Assembly (NCBI RefSeq): GCF_907164575.1 | Contig: NZ_CAJQYY010000003.1 | Span: 1 to 64,000, forward strand | DNA: 64,000 bases | Origin: Paraburkholderia gardini | Lineage (GTDB): Bacteria > Pseudomonadota > Gammaproteobacteria > Burkholderiales > Burkholderiaceae | Reading direction: 5' to 3' | In this document: positions 47,313-56,595 of the stretch, piece after piece | Layout: each line of letters starts with the position of its first letter | How positions within the stretch are numbered: position 1 is the first letter of the stretch | Translations under genes and position numbers: made by a program | Notes under the pieces: generated by a model | Database searches by the model: none | What the model was told of the DNA's origin: nothing | What the model saw: only the letters and a program-made list of their open reading frames with translations

Positions 47313-48409
47313 GACCGTATCCGCTGCCCCAGTTGCTGGTCAAAGAAATGCACTCTCTCGCGATTAAGCTTAAGGCCCACCTCAGTGCCGATTTCACCGG
47401 CAAACATGTTCGACACCTTGACGACCACCTGTTGCTCGCCGACGTTCAGCGTCACCAGCGAATGATCGCCAATGAGTTCGACCAGATAGATGCGCCCACG
47501 GCCCTCGCCTTCTCCGGGGCCAACCAGTGCGCATTCTTCGGGCCTCACGCCTAACGTCGCGGCGCCCTGATGATTCACGTTCGCGGGCACGGCAAGTCCG
47601 TCGGTTTCGAAGCGCTGGTTCGCCAGCGTGCCGCGCAAAAAGTTCATTGGCGGTGAACCGATGAACCCCGCCACGAACAGATTGGCGGGATCCGAATAAA
47701 TACGCGCGGGCGTGTCGAGTTGCTGCAATACGCCCTTGTCGATCAGCGCGACGCGATGCGCCAGCGTCATCGCTTCGATCTGGTCGTGCGTGACGTATAG
47801 CGTCGTGATATCGAGTTCGTGCTGCATATGCTTGAGTTCCGCGCGCATATGTCCGCGCAGCTTGGCGTCGAGATTCGACAACGGCTCGTCCATCAGAAAC
47901 GCCGCCGGGCGTCGCACGATGGCCCGCGCCAGCGCCACCCGCTGACGCTGTCCACCCGAAAGCTGGCGGGGATAGCGCTGAAGGAATTCCTCGAGATGAA
48001 CGCTTGCCGCGACCTCGCGCACCGCCGCATCGACTTCCGCTTTCGCGCGCTTGCGAACGATCAGCGGGTAAGCGATGTTCTCGAACACCGTCTTGTGCGG
48101 ATACAGTGCATATGACTGAAACACCATCGCCAGGTCGCGGTCGCGCGGCAACTGCTGGGTCACGTCTTTTTCGCCGACGTGCACCGTGCCTTCGGTGGCC
48201 GATTCCAGTCCGGCGATGATGCGCAGCGCCGTCGTCTTGCCGCAGCCGGATTCACCGAGCAGCACGAGAAATTCGCCGGCACGCACGTCCAGCGAAAGAT
48301 CATGGAGCACCCGCGTACCGCCAAAGTCCTTGCTGACGTTACGCAGCGAGACGCTCTTCGATTGTGGGGCGAGCGCCGCGAGGTCCGTAGCCGTGTGTGC
48401 GTCGTTCAT
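47306..48409 (-). CDS. Sugar ABC transporter ATPase (UgpC/MalK type)
   Basis: 367 residues. Walker A is GESGCGKT (about 53-60), the Q-loop is in FQSYALYPH, the signature is LSGGQRQRVALARAI, Walker B is FLMDEPLSNLDAKL and the switch is VTHD. The C-terminal MalK-type beta domain begins about residue 245 (GVRPEE). Its ATG overlaps the stop of the upstream permease. It energises the uptake system encoded by 48406-52111. The last codons form a hairpin with the neighbouring convergent gene. Confidence 0.95.
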   Translation of the reverse strand: MNDAHTATDLAALAPQSKSVSLRNVSKDFGGTRVLHDLSLDVRAGEFLVLLGESGCGKTTALRIIAGLESATEGTVHVGEKDVTQQLPRDRDLAMVFQSYALYPHKTVFENIAYPLIVRKRAKAEVDAAVREVAASVHLEEFLQRYPRQLSGGQRQRVALARAIVRRPAAFLMDEPLSNLDAKLRGHMRAELKHMQHELDITTLYVTHDQIEAMTLAHRVALIDKGVLQQLDTPARIYSDPANLFVAGFIGSPPMNFLRGTLANQRFETDGLAVPANVNHQGAATLGVRPEECALVGPGEGEGRGRIYLVELIGDHSLVTLNVGEQQVVVKVSNMFAGEIGTEVGLKLNRERVHFFDQQLGQRIRSG

Positions 48410-49437
48410 CCTTTAACCGCTCCCACGAGAATACCTTTGACGATAAAGCGCTGTAACGTGAGCGTGAGCACCATCACCGGGAAGATCATGATCAGGATCA
48501 GCACGGACATGTTCCACCACTGCGGCCCGCGCGTCGCATTCTGTGCCGCGACCAGAAGCGGCAAGGTCTGCGCATTCGCCGTGCTGAGAAAAAGTGCAAA
48601 AAGATACTCGTTCCACGACAGGATCAGGACGAGCAGCGCGGTCGCGACGATACCCGGCGCGACCAGCGGCATCACGATGCCAAACAGGATCGCAAAGCGC
48701 GTCGCGCCGTCGATCTGCGCGCTCTCCTCGACTTCCTTCGGCACCGCGGCGAAGAAATCGAACATGAGCCACACCACGATCGGCACGTTCGCCGTCGCAT
48801 AGGTGATGATCAGCGCGAGCCGTGTGTCGAGCAGACCGACGCTCTTGAACATCAGGTAGATCGGGATCACGGTGACGACAGGCGGCAGGATACGTTGCGA
48901 GATGATCCAGAACAGGATGTCGTCATTGCCGAACCGGCGCCGCGCACGACGGATAATCGGGCGCAACAGCAGGAAGAAAAGCGCGAGGCCCGCTGTCACG
49001 GCAACGCTCAGATCCACTCCGGCCCAGCCGGTGACGCCCACGATCACCGCCAGTATGAGCACGCCAACGCCGACCGCCGCGACAGGCGGCCGGTATTCGA
49101 TACGGGCCAGTGCGTACGCGGCCATCGAGCCCAGGAACACCGAAGCCGCCGTTGAACACGTCGCGATCACGAGCGAATTCACGTACGGACGATACGTGTC
49201 CGGCCCCAGGTCGACAAAGATGTAATGCCACGCATCGAGACTCGGCTTGAAATCGACAAAAGGCAGGTACGCGGGGCCGTTGGATACGTCGATCGGTAAC
49301 TTGAACGACGTGATCGCCATCCAGTAAAGCGGGAACAGCACGACAACAGTCCACGCGCCAAGCAGCAGATACGCAATGAAGCGCACACCGGCGGGAAGCT
49401 CGCCAAGCCGCGAATGAACGAAGAGACGCCGGATCAT
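48406..49437 (-). CDS. Carbohydrate ABC transporter permease (MalG type) with insertion
   Basis: 343 residues from ATG 49437 (GGAG upstream). The MalG-type permease has the EAA loop EVEESAQIDGATRFAILFGIVMPLVAPG near residue 235. Compared with the 301-residue homologue in the second ABC locus it has about 50 extra residues containing two hydrophobic segments (AVGVGVLILAVIVGVTG and VAVTAGLALFFLLLRPI) between the early helices and RFGNDDILFWI. It overlaps the preceding permease stop (ATGA). Confidence 0.92.
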   Translation of the reverse strand: MIRRLFVHSRLGELPAGVRFIAYLLLGAWTVVVLFPLYWMAITSFKLPIDVSNGPAYLPFVDFKPSLDAWHYIFVDLGPDTYRPYVNSLVIATCSTAASVFLGSMAAYALARIEYRPPVAAVGVGVLILAVIVGVTGWAGVDLSVAVTAGLALFFLLLRPIIRRARRRFGNDDILFWIISQRILPPVVTVIPIYLMFKSVGLLDTRLALIITYATANVPIVVWLMFDFFAAVPKEVEESAQIDGATRFAILFGIVMPLVAPGIVATALLVLILSWNEYLFALFLSTANAQTLPLLVAAQNATRGPQWWNMSVLILIMIFPVMVLTLTLQRFIVKGILVGAVKG

Positions 49438-50588
49438 GTCTGCGCTCCTCTTGCCCGTCGCACGACGAGCTGAAAGAACGACACGCATGCAATCGTCGAT
49501 ACGAAGAACAGCATGTAGGCTACCGCGGAAGCACCACCGAGATTTAACGTGCGCCATTCGATGAACGCGTGCAGGGTCATCGATTCGGTTGCGATACCCG
49601 GGCCGCCGTTCGTCAGCACGTTAGGCAGATCGACGATCTTGAACGCTTCGATCAGCCGGATCAGCACGGCGCTCGCCGCGACCGGCGCGATCGACGGCCA
49701 CGTCACGTCGCGAAAGATCCGCCATCCGGATGCGCCATCGAGTTGCGCCGCTTCGATCTGGTCGCGCGACGTGCCTTCGAGTGCGGCGAGCATCACGAGA
49801 AACATGAACGGCACCCACTGCCAGGTGTCGCCGATAATCACGACACAGCGGGCGAGCCACGAACTGGCTGCCCACGCGATCTGGCCAAGACCGAGCCACG
49901 CCCATAGGGGCGCAAGCGGGCCCACTGCGGTGTCGGCCATCATGCGGAACATGTAGGCGATGCCAACGGGCGTCACCATCAGTGGAATAAAGAACAGAAT
50001 GCGAAAGAAGCGGCCGCCCCTTAGCGGCAATGTGCAAAGAAAGGCTAACCCCAGGCCCAGCAGGAACTGCAGCGCGACGCCCACCACGACGTAAAAGAGC
50101 GTCACCATCAGGCTGCCGAGCTCGCCGCCGTTACCGACAGTATTCGCCGCGAGCCAGACGACGGCGAGTAGCGCCGCTGCCGCGATCAGCCGGCCAATGC
50201 CGCCGATCACGGAGCGACGCGTGCTCATGACGTATCGCACGAGCCACCACGCGATCGCCACGGCGGTGACCGCCATCACCGCGATGCTGATCATTCCCGC
50301 AGATCGAAACACGCCGACGAAATGAAACTGCTGGCTGCCGCTAAAGAGCCGCACGTAGTTGCGCATCCCGACGAACTGCAGTTCGTATCCGCCTTCGCCA
50401 AGCGAAAACCGCAGTAACGACAGATACGCCGACGTCACGAGCGGAAAAATCGAGAACGCGAGAATCAGCAGCACGGTCGGCAGGACAAACACGTACGGCG
50501 CCTGCCGGTCGAGCCAGCTGGTGAAGGACGATCTCCGCGTCGCGTGATGCGACGACGCGGATGACGAAACGTGCGACGAAGATTGCAT
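49434..50588 (-). CDS. Sugar ABC transporter permease (MalF type) with insertion
   Basis: 384 residues from ATG 50588; a GTG six codons upstream is an alternative. The EAA loop QIEAAQLDGASGWRIFRDVTWPSIAP is near residue 290. An insertion of roughly 70-80 residues (MISIAVMAVTAVAIAWWLVRY to LAANTVGN) adds two hydrophobic helices before the core, so it is much longer than the 302-residue MalF-type permease at 57498. It pairs with the MalG-type permease, which also carries an insertion. Confidence 0.92.
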   Translation of the reverse strand: MQSSSHVSSSASSHHATRRSSFTSWLDRQAPYVFVLPTVLLILAFSIFPLVTSAYLSLLRFSLGEGGYELQFVGMRNYVRLFSGSQQFHFVGVFRSAGMISIAVMAVTAVAIAWWLVRYVMSTRRSVIGGIGRLIAAAALLAVVWLAANTVGNGGELGSLMVTLFYVVVGVALQFLLGLGLAFLCTLPLRGGRFFRILFFIPLMVTPVGIAYMFRMMADTAVGPLAPLWAWLGLGQIAWAASSWLARCVVIIGDTWQWVPFMFLVMLAALEGTSRDQIEAAQLDGASGWRIFRDVTWPSIAPVAASAVLIRLIEAFKIVDLPNVLTNGGPGIATESMTLHAFIEWRTLNLGGASAVAYMLFFVSTIACVSFFQLVVRRARGAQT

Positions 50589-50629
50589 AAACCCTTTTCG
50601 TGTCACGCCGGCTCGAGCGAAGGTCCGCG

Positions 50630-52111
50630 CTACTTCGCGCCGATCGACGCCCGATACGCAGCCAGTTGCTTGTCCTTGCCGAGATCGTCGGTGATTTCAT
50701 CCCAGCCGGTTTCGATGGCTTTCATCGTGGCATCCGCATCGAGTTCGCCGGCAAGAAAACGCGCGATGGCGGTATCGAGCACCACCTGCTCATAGCGCTG
50801 GTTTTGCGGAATGCGCAGGTCGATGATCATGTTCGGGCTTTGCAGGCTCGCCTTGATCGCACCGAGATACGACGCGGCCGCTGTGTCGCTCATCCCGCTC
50901 TTCTTCCAGATCGACATATCCGTGAATTGCGAACGCCGGTACGGATTGAAGCCGGTCGCACCAATGGTCACGTCGACGTTCGATTGCGCGGGCTCGCTCA
51001 TGAACGACAGGAACGCGTAAGCCGCATCCTTCACCTTCGGATTAGCCTTGGCGTTGATCCCGCCCGACCAGCCGCCGAACGCCGCGAACGGAGCGTGATT
51101 CACGCCATCCACCGCATACGGGCAACGGCTCTTGTCGCATGCAACCAGCTTTCCCGTTGCGCGATCCAGCACTTTCGTCGAACCCGGCAGAATGACCGCG
51201 CCGACCTTGTCGATGACCTTCGACTGCTTCGGATCGATCGCCAGCACGCCGACATCGCCCCAGTCGAGCGTCAGCGCGCAGTGCCCGGAAATGAACGCGC
51301 TGCGAGTATCGCCGACGTCGAGGTTGATTTCGTTAGGCGGACCGTACTGCGTCGATGCCTTGAGCACGTTGAGCGCGGCCTTGAACGCGTCGTTGTTGAT
51401 CAACGGCTTGAAGTTTGTCGGATCGAAGAATGCGCCTTGTGCCGTGCCCTTCGATTGCAGATAGCCGCCGGCGATCGAGATGATCGCCCAGTACGCCTGC
51501 GCGTTGCGCTTCTTGGAAATGCACGAACCCGCTACCGGCTTGCCGTCGCCGCCAAACGTCTTGCCGTTTGCGGCTTTGGCGATGTCGAGATAGTCGTCCC
51601 ACGTTTTTGGCGGCTGCTTGCCAAGCGCCTTCAGGATATCGGTACGGTAGTAGACCATCTGGAAGTCGCCGTCGAGCGCGACCAGATAGGTCTTGCCGTT
51701 ATAGCGCTGCGAGAAATCGCGGAAGAACGGCATGACGTCGTCTTCTTTTAGCGCCGGATCGTGCGCGACACGTGACGACAGATCCTCAAGAAAGCCGCCC
51801 TTCGTGTAATCGACCATCCATTGCGGTGCGAAGACAGCTGCGTCGACGGAGTTCGTGCCCGACGCCCAGTCGGTGAGCAGCTTCTGGTACAGATCGGAGA
51901 ACGGCACCGTCAGAATGTTGATCTTCGCACCGGTCAGCTTTTCGAACTCAGGTGCACGACGCTGCAACGGCTCGGCGATCTGGGGACCGACGAACGTCAT
52001 GACGTTGACCGTTACGCCATGAAAATCTTCAGCGGCAGTGGCCTGTGCGCCCGTAAAGAACCACGCGGCGGCGAAAGCGACGGCCACGCTTGAGGCTTTT
52101 ATGAATTTCAT
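50630..52111 (-). CDS. Extracellular sugar-binding protein
   Basis: Periplasmic family 1 solute-binding protein, 493 residues. The signal peptide ends TGAQATAAED; then VNVMTFVGPQIAEPLQRRAPEFEKLTGAKINI, and DFQMVYYRTDILKALGKQPPKTWDDYLDIAKA in the first lobe hinge. Four cysteines (GSCISKK, SGHCALT, VACDKSRC) may form disulfides. GGAGGAGACAGG precedes the ATG, the strongest ribosome site in the operon. It heads the operon SBP-permease-permease-ATPase; the 138 bases to the GntR stop hold its promoter. Confidence 0.94.
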   Translation of the reverse strand: MKFIKASSVAVAFAAAWFFTGAQATAAEDFHGVTVNVMTFVGPQIAEPLQRRAPEFEKLTGAKINILTVPFSDLYQKLLTDWASGTNSVDAAVFAPQWMVDYTKGGFLEDLSSRVAHDPALKEDDVMPFFRDFSQRYNGKTYLVALDGDFQMVYYRTDILKALGKQPPKTWDDYLDIAKAANGKTFGGDGKPVAGSCISKKRNAQAYWAIISIAGGYLQSKGTAQGAFFDPTNFKPLINNDAFKAALNVLKASTQYGPPNEINLDVGDTRSAFISGHCALTLDWGDVGVLAIDPKQSKVIDKVGAVILPGSTKVLDRATGKLVACDKSRCPYAVDGVNHAPFAAFGGWSGGINAKANPKVKDAAYAFLSFMSEPAQSNVDVTIGATGFNPYRRSQFTDMSIWKKSGMSDTAAASYLGAIKASLQSPNMIIDLRIPQNQRYEQVVLDTAIARFLAGELDADATMKAIETGWDEITDDLGKDKQLAAYRASIGAK

Positions 52112-52249
52112 TTCCTGTCTCCTCCATACTGAGTTGACTACGCGCCCTGACTACATTGGGTCATGCTCCGTCGAACTGCAGATGCGGAACGCCGCGCTGA
52201 TGGCGGCTCGAATGTTCCGACGAGGGCCCGGCAAACGTGTCTGTACCTG

Positions 52250-52978
52250 TCACTCCTCGAACAGGTCTGGCCGTTCGCTGGCAAATCGCCGCAATTCGGC
52301 AACGACTTCATCCAGATGGCTGTGCATCGCGTGCCCCGCCGCTTCCGGATCGCGATCCTCGATGGCCGCGAAAATGCGCTCGTGCTCTTCGAGCGTATGA
52401 ACGTGGCGCTCCGGACTCGCGAGAAGCTGACGCGCGCGATCGAGCGCGCTGCGTGACACAGCGACGATTTCTTTCACACGCGGCAAATCAATGGCATCGA
52501 GCAGGATCTCGTGAAAACCGAGATCGAGCAGATGGAATTCGTGGCGCAGGTCGCAAGCAACGGCCTCGCGCTGTTTCTCAAGATTGGCGGCCAGCGCGTT
52601 GAGCGTGCCTTCGCTGCAATGCATGGCAACGCCACGCACGGTTTCCACTTCAAGCGCGCTGCGGATAAACAGATGCTGACGAATATCGTGAATCACGATC
52701 GGCATCACACGCGTGCCGCGCTGCGGCAAAACTTCAACGAGCCCGGCTCCAGCGAGCCTCGCGAGCGCCGAGGAAACGGGAAAGCGCGACACGCCCATGC
52801 GATCGCATACGGCCAGCTTGTCGATCATCATGCCCGGCTCCAGCGCGAGCGTGACGATCGCTTCGCGCAGCGCGGCTTCGACTGCGTCGGTAAGGCTGCC
52901 CCGTTCGGCACCCTGCAGTTTTTGCAATGCACCATACGGATCTTGCGCGGCACTCGCTTCATCGTTCAAAAGACCCAC
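52250..52978 (-). CDS. GntR-family regulator (FadR subfamily, FCD domain)
   Basis: 242 residues. The winged helix covers about residues 28-95 (LTDAVEAALREAIVTLALEPGMMIDKLAVCDRMGVSRFPVSSALARLAGAGLVEVLPQRGTRV), followed by the helical FCD effector domain with HEFHLLDLGFHEILL (metal-binding Asp/His pattern). It is divergent from the fuconate dehydratase-like gene across a 150-base region that contains CATGCTAGCATG, its likely operator. The effector is probably a sugar acid. Confidence 0.93.
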   Translation of the reverse strand: MGLLNDEASAAQDPYGALQKLQGAERGSLTDAVEAALREAIVTLALEPGMMIDKLAVCDRMGVSRFPVSSALARLAGAGLVEVLPQRGTRVMPIVIHDIRQHLFIRSALEVETVRGVAMHCSEGTLNALAANLEKQREAVACDLRHEFHLLDLGFHEILLDAIDLPRVKEIVAVSRSALDRARQLLASPERHVHTLEEHERIFAAIEDRDPEAAGHAMHSHLDEVVAELRRFASERPDLFEE

Positions 52979-53000
52979 GGGACGCCTGTTTTACGACTAA

Positions 53001-53012
53001 CATGCTAGCATG
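53001..53012. promoter_or_regulatory. GntR operator candidate
   Basis: Perfect 12-bp palindrome CATGCTAGCATG, extended by a following CTAG, lies in the divergent region next to the GntR start. The position fits autorepression and control of the dehydratase-like gene at 53129. Confidence 0.6.
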
Positions 53013-53128
53013 CTAGAAGGTGTATCTAACGCTGTCAACGAGTGCTAACGCCTGGGTCGCGCTTCTTTAGCGTTACTGGATCGCCGGCCAGGGGCTCTCG
53101 ATTTCGTCGCCGCCGGGAGGGTGCCCGA

Positions 53129-54430
53129 ATGACCAGAATCACCAATCTGTCCGTGCGGGACATCCGCTTTCCCACGTCGCGCTCGCTCGACGGCTCTGAC
53201 GCGATGAACGCCGCGCCGGACTATTCCGCCACATACGTCATCCTCGAAACCGGTTCGCCAGCCCGTCTTGCCGGGCACGGCCTGACGTTTACGATTGGGC
53301 GCGGTAACGAGATCTGCGTGGCGGCGGTCAATGCGCTGGCGTCGCTTGTCGTCGGCCGGCAGATCGAAGACATCGCCGCCGACATGGGTGGCTTCTGGCG
53401 CGAGATCACCTCCGATAGCCAGCTCCGCTGGATCGGCCCGGAAAAAGGTGTGATCCATCTCGCGACAGCCGCCGTCGTCAATGCCGTGTGGGATCTCTGG
53501 GCGAAGACCGAAGGCAAGCCGGTATGGAAGCTGCTCGTGGATATGAGCCCTGAAGCGCTCGTGAAGTGTCTCGACTTTCGCTACGTGACGGATGCGCTCA
53601 CGCCATACGAAGCGCTTGCCATCCTGCGTCGTAACGCTGCGGGCAAGGCAGCGCGCGAAAAGGAAATGCTCGCGCAGGGCTACCCGGCTTACACGACATC
53701 GGCAGGCTGGCTTGGCTACGACGACGACAAGATCCGGCGTCTTGCGCGCGAAGGCGTAGCCGCGGGCTGGACGCATTTCAAGCAGAAGGTAGGCGGCAAT
53801 CTTGACGAAGACGTGCGGCGTGCACGCATCCTGCGTGAAGAGATCGGCATCGATCGCAAGCTGATGATGGACGCCAATCAGGTTTGGGAAGTCGACGAAG
53901 CCATTGCGAACATGCGGCGTCTGGCGGAGTTCGATCCGTGGTGGATCGAAGAGCCGACAAGCCCGGACGACATTCTGGGTCACGCGGCGATCCGGCAACG
54001 CCTGGCACCGACGATCGGCGTGGCGACTGGCGAGCATTGTCACAACCGGGTGATGTTCAAGCAACTGCTGCAGGCGCATGCGATCGACTTCTGCCAGATC
54101 GACAGCTGTCGTCTGGGCGGCCTGAACGAAGTGCTCGTCGTGCTTCTGATGGCGGCGAAATTCGGTGTACCCGTGTGCCCGCACGCGGGCGGCGTCGGAT
54201 TATGCGAGTACGTCCAGCATATTTCGCTGTTCGACTACATCTGCGTGTCGGCATCGCTTGAGAATCGCGTGCTCGAATACGTCGACCATCTGCATGAGCA
54301 CTTTATCGAGCCGGTCGTGATTCGCAACGGACGCTATATGCCGCCGCGTATGCCCGGGTACAGCATCGAGATGCATGCGGCTTCGCTCGACGACTATCAC
54401 TTTCCCGATGGCGCCGCGTGGCGTGCCTGA
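53129..54430 (+). CDS. L-fuconate dehydratase-like enolase superfamily enzyme
   Basis: 433 residues, mandelate racemase/muconate lactonising group. The N-terminal capping domain begins TRITNLSVRDIRFPTSRSLDGSDAMN, a hallmark of L-fuconate dehydratases. The barrel has the acid/base Lys in FKQKVGG, metal ligands Asp in MMDANQVW, Glu in WWIEEPTSPDD and Glu in GEHCHNR, and the His in PHAGGVGLCEYVQH. It dehydrates an L-fuconate-like sugar acid to a 2-keto-3-deoxy acid. GGGAGGG precedes ATG 53129. It is controlled with the divergent GntR gene; the ABC operon beyond it may import the sugar. Confidence 0.9.
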   Translation: MTRITNLSVRDIRFPTSRSLDGSDAMNAAPDYSATYVILETGSPARLAGHGLTFTIGRGNEICVAAVNALASLVVGRQIEDIAADMGGFWREITSDSQLRWIGPEKGVIHLATAAVVNAVWDLWAKTEGKPVWKLLVDMSPEALVKCLDFRYVTDALTPYEALAILRRNAAGKAAREKEMLAQGYPAYTTSAGWLGYDDDKIRRLAREGVAAGWTHFKQKVGGNLDEDVRRARILREEIGIDRKLMMDANQVWEVDEAIANMRRLAEFDPWWIEEPTSPDDILGHAAIRQRLAPTIGVATGEHCHNRVMFKQLLQAHAIDFCQIDSCRLGGLNEVLVVLLMAAKFGVPVCPHAGGVGLCEYVQHISLFDYICVSASLENRVLEYVDHLHEHFIEPVVIRNGRYMPPRMPGYSIEMHAASLDDYHFPDGAAWRA

Positions 54431-54459
54431 ACCCCGATCCCTGATCCCGATAGACCACT

Positions 54460-55473
54460 TCAGGTGCGCCGCGGTGGTGCAACCGAAGCGCGCATTGTCA
54501 CGGTCACTGGAAAGTCGCGGAAGATTTCCCACGACGTGCCGTAGCATTCGTTGACGAGCCAGCGCACCGCATTCTGCGTCAGCTCTTGCGTGGGGATATG
54601 AACCGATGTGAGTCCTGGCGCGGTATAGGCCGCGGAATAATCGTCGTCGTAGCCAATCACCGATACGTCATGAGGCACCGATATGCCCGCCTGCTGAAGG
54701 CGGGCCAGGGCGCTGACAGCCATCGTATCGTTGGCGCAAAAGAGCGCGGTGAAACGCCGCTTCGATTCGAGCAGTGTCTGCACACCGGCATAACCGCCTT
54801 CCAGCGAAAAGTCCGATTCGACCAGCGCGACAGAGGAACGCGCAATGCCGTGCCGCGCGAGTTCGTCGAAGAACCCTTCGATCCGCGCGTGATTGTCCGA
54901 CGCGGAAAACGGACCGGAAATCACGGCGATATCGCGGTGTCCGTGCTCAACGAGCGTACGTGCCGCAAGCGCGCCACCCAGATGATGATTGGCGCAGAAC
55001 GACGCTTCCGGCAGTTGTCCGGATGCGCGATTGAGGAACACCATGCGCGGATGCATGTTGTGCAGCTTCGCGATGTCTTCGTCGTGCAGATCGTGGCTGA
55101 TCACCACGACGCCGTCGCAGTCGCGCCCGATCAGAAACTGCACGGCTTCGATCGCACGCTCGCGGGGCGAGGAGTCGCCGCACCCCGTCGCCACCACGAC
55201 GTGACGACGCACCGCACGCAGTTCGGTGTCGGTCTGCTTCAGAATCGTGCCGTAGTAAGACCCAAAGAACGTCGGCACGAACAGTCCGATCATGCCGAGC
55301 GACTGCGTCGCCATTGCGCGGCCAATTGATGAAGGCCGGAAATTCAGCTGCTCGATCGCAGCCTGCACGCGTGCGAGCGCATCGGCCGAAACCGGACCGT
55401 TGCCCGAGATTGCCCGCGATGCCGTCGACATGCCGACCCCGGCTAGTACCGCGACGTCTTTCAAGGTTGCCAC
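54460..55473 (-). CDS. LacI-family regulator of the beta-glucoside locus
   Basis: 337 residues. A canonical helix-turn-helix begins at residue 1 (MATLKDVAVLAGVGMSTASRAISGNGPVSADALARV), then hinge NFRPSSIGRAM, and a sugar-binding core with DGVVVISHDLHDEDIAKL and ALFCANDTMAVSALARLQ. It is the last gene of the operon running from 61111 (GH1, SBP, permeases, ATPase). The perfect GTGGAAGCGCTTCCAC site at the head of that operon has the central CG of LacI operators, so negative autoregulation by a glucoside inducer is likely. Confidence 0.93.
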   Translation of the reverse strand: MATLKDVAVLAGVGMSTASRAISGNGPVSADALARVQAAIEQLNFRPSSIGRAMATQSLGMIGLFVPTFFGSYYGTILKQTDTELRAVRRHVVVATGCGDSSPRERAIEAVQFLIGRDCDGVVVISHDLHDEDIAKLHNMHPRMVFLNRASGQLPEASFCANHHLGGALAARTLVEHGHRDIAVISGPFSASDNHARIEGFFDELARHGIARSSVALVESDFSLEGGYAGVQTLLESKRRFTALFCANDTMAVSALARLQQAGISVPHDVSVIGYDDDYSAAYTAPGLTSVHIPTQELTQNAVRWLVNECYGTSWEIFRDFPVTVTMRASVAPPRRT

Positions 55474-55509
55474 GCGTGCTCCACTGGTCGATATGTATTG
55501 ATGCGCCCG

Positions 55510-56592
55510 CTATAGACGTGAACCGCCTGCTTCGTCAAACAGCGAAATACGTTCGCCGTCGAGCGTGAAGCCCGCGGCTTCGTCCACCACGAACGATGTC
55601 TTGTCCTGCGCGATGGAAGCGATCTGGTTGCCATGATAATCGAGCCAGACGACCCGATGATTGCCCATCGGCTCGACGAGCGAAACGCTTGCCTCGTGCA
55701 CCGCGCCTTGCCCTGGCCTCACGTCTTCTGGACGAATGCCGAGCACGCACGGCGTATTCGCCTCCGGCATTGCCTTGAACGGATAGTGCGACACGTCCAG
55801 TTCCAGATGCGAATGACGGAACCACACACCGTTCTCGCGGCGCTCAAGCTCACCCTTTAGCAGGTTCATCGGCGGCGAGCCGAGAAACGTCGCGACAAAC
55901 AGGTTGTCCGGTTTCGCGTAGATCTGCGCGGGTGTGCCGATCTGCTGGATCACGCCGCCGCGCATCACCGCCATGCGGGTCGCGAGCGTCATTGCTTCAA
56001 CCTGATCGTGCGTCACGTAGATCATCGTCGCGCCGAGCTGCCTGTGCAGATGTTTCAGCTCACGCCGCAATTCCGTGCGCAGCTTCGCATCGAGATTCGA
56101 CAGCGGTTCGTCAAACAGAAACACGTCCGCCTCGCGCACGATCGCGCGGCCGATTGCAACGCGCTGGCGCTGCCCACCCGAAAGCTGTGCCGGACGGCGC
56201 TTGAGCAGCGGCCCGAGCTGCAGCATTTCCGCGGCGCGCCCGACACGGCGCGCGATTTCGTTTTTCGGCGTGCCGTTGATGCGCAGCGCAAACGAGAGAT
56301 TGCGCTCGACGTTCATCGTCGGATACAACGCGTACGACTGGAACACGAGCGCGATGCGGCGGTCTTTCGGATCGGCCCACGTCATGTCCTGTCCGCCGAT
56401 TTCGATGCTGCCGCCGGTCACGTCGATCAGGCCCGCGATGCTATGCAGCAGCGTCGATTTCCCGCAACCCGACGGCCCGAGCAACACCAGAAATTCACCC
56501 GGCTCGACCTCCAGATCAAGCGCTTCGATCACGGTATTCGCGCCTAGCTGGATCTTCAGTTTGCGGATCGACACATTCGATACGTTGGACAT
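55510..56592 (-). CDS. Sugar ABC transporter ATPase (UgpC/MalK type)
   Basis: 360 residues. Walker A is GPSGCGKS (about 39-46), FQSYALYPTMN gives the Q-loop, the signature is LSGGQRQRVAIGRAI, Walker B is FLFDEPLSNLDAKL and the H-loop is VTHD. The MalK-like regulatory C-terminus has GIRPEDVRPG. It starts four bases after the permease stop and is followed by the LacI gene. It energises the transporter of the glucosidase operon. Confidence 0.95.
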   Translation of the reverse strand: MSNVSNVSIRKLKIQLGANTVIEALDLEVEPGEFLVLLGPSGCGKSTLLHSIAGLIDVTGGSIEIGGQDMTWADPKDRRIALVFQSYALYPTMNVERNLSFALRINGTPKNEIARRVGRAAEMLQLGPLLKRRPAQLSGGQRQRVAIGRAIVREADVFLFDEPLSNLDAKLRTELRRELKHLHRQLGATMIYVTHDQVEAMTLATRMAVMRGGVIQQIGTPAQIYAKPDNLFVATFLGSPPMNLLKGELERRENGVWFRHSHLELDVSHYPFKAMPEANTPCVLGIRPEDVRPGQGAVHEASVSLVEPMGNHRVVWLDYHGNQIASIAQDKTSFVVDEAAGFTLDGERISLFDEAGGSRL

Positions 56593-56595
56593 GCG

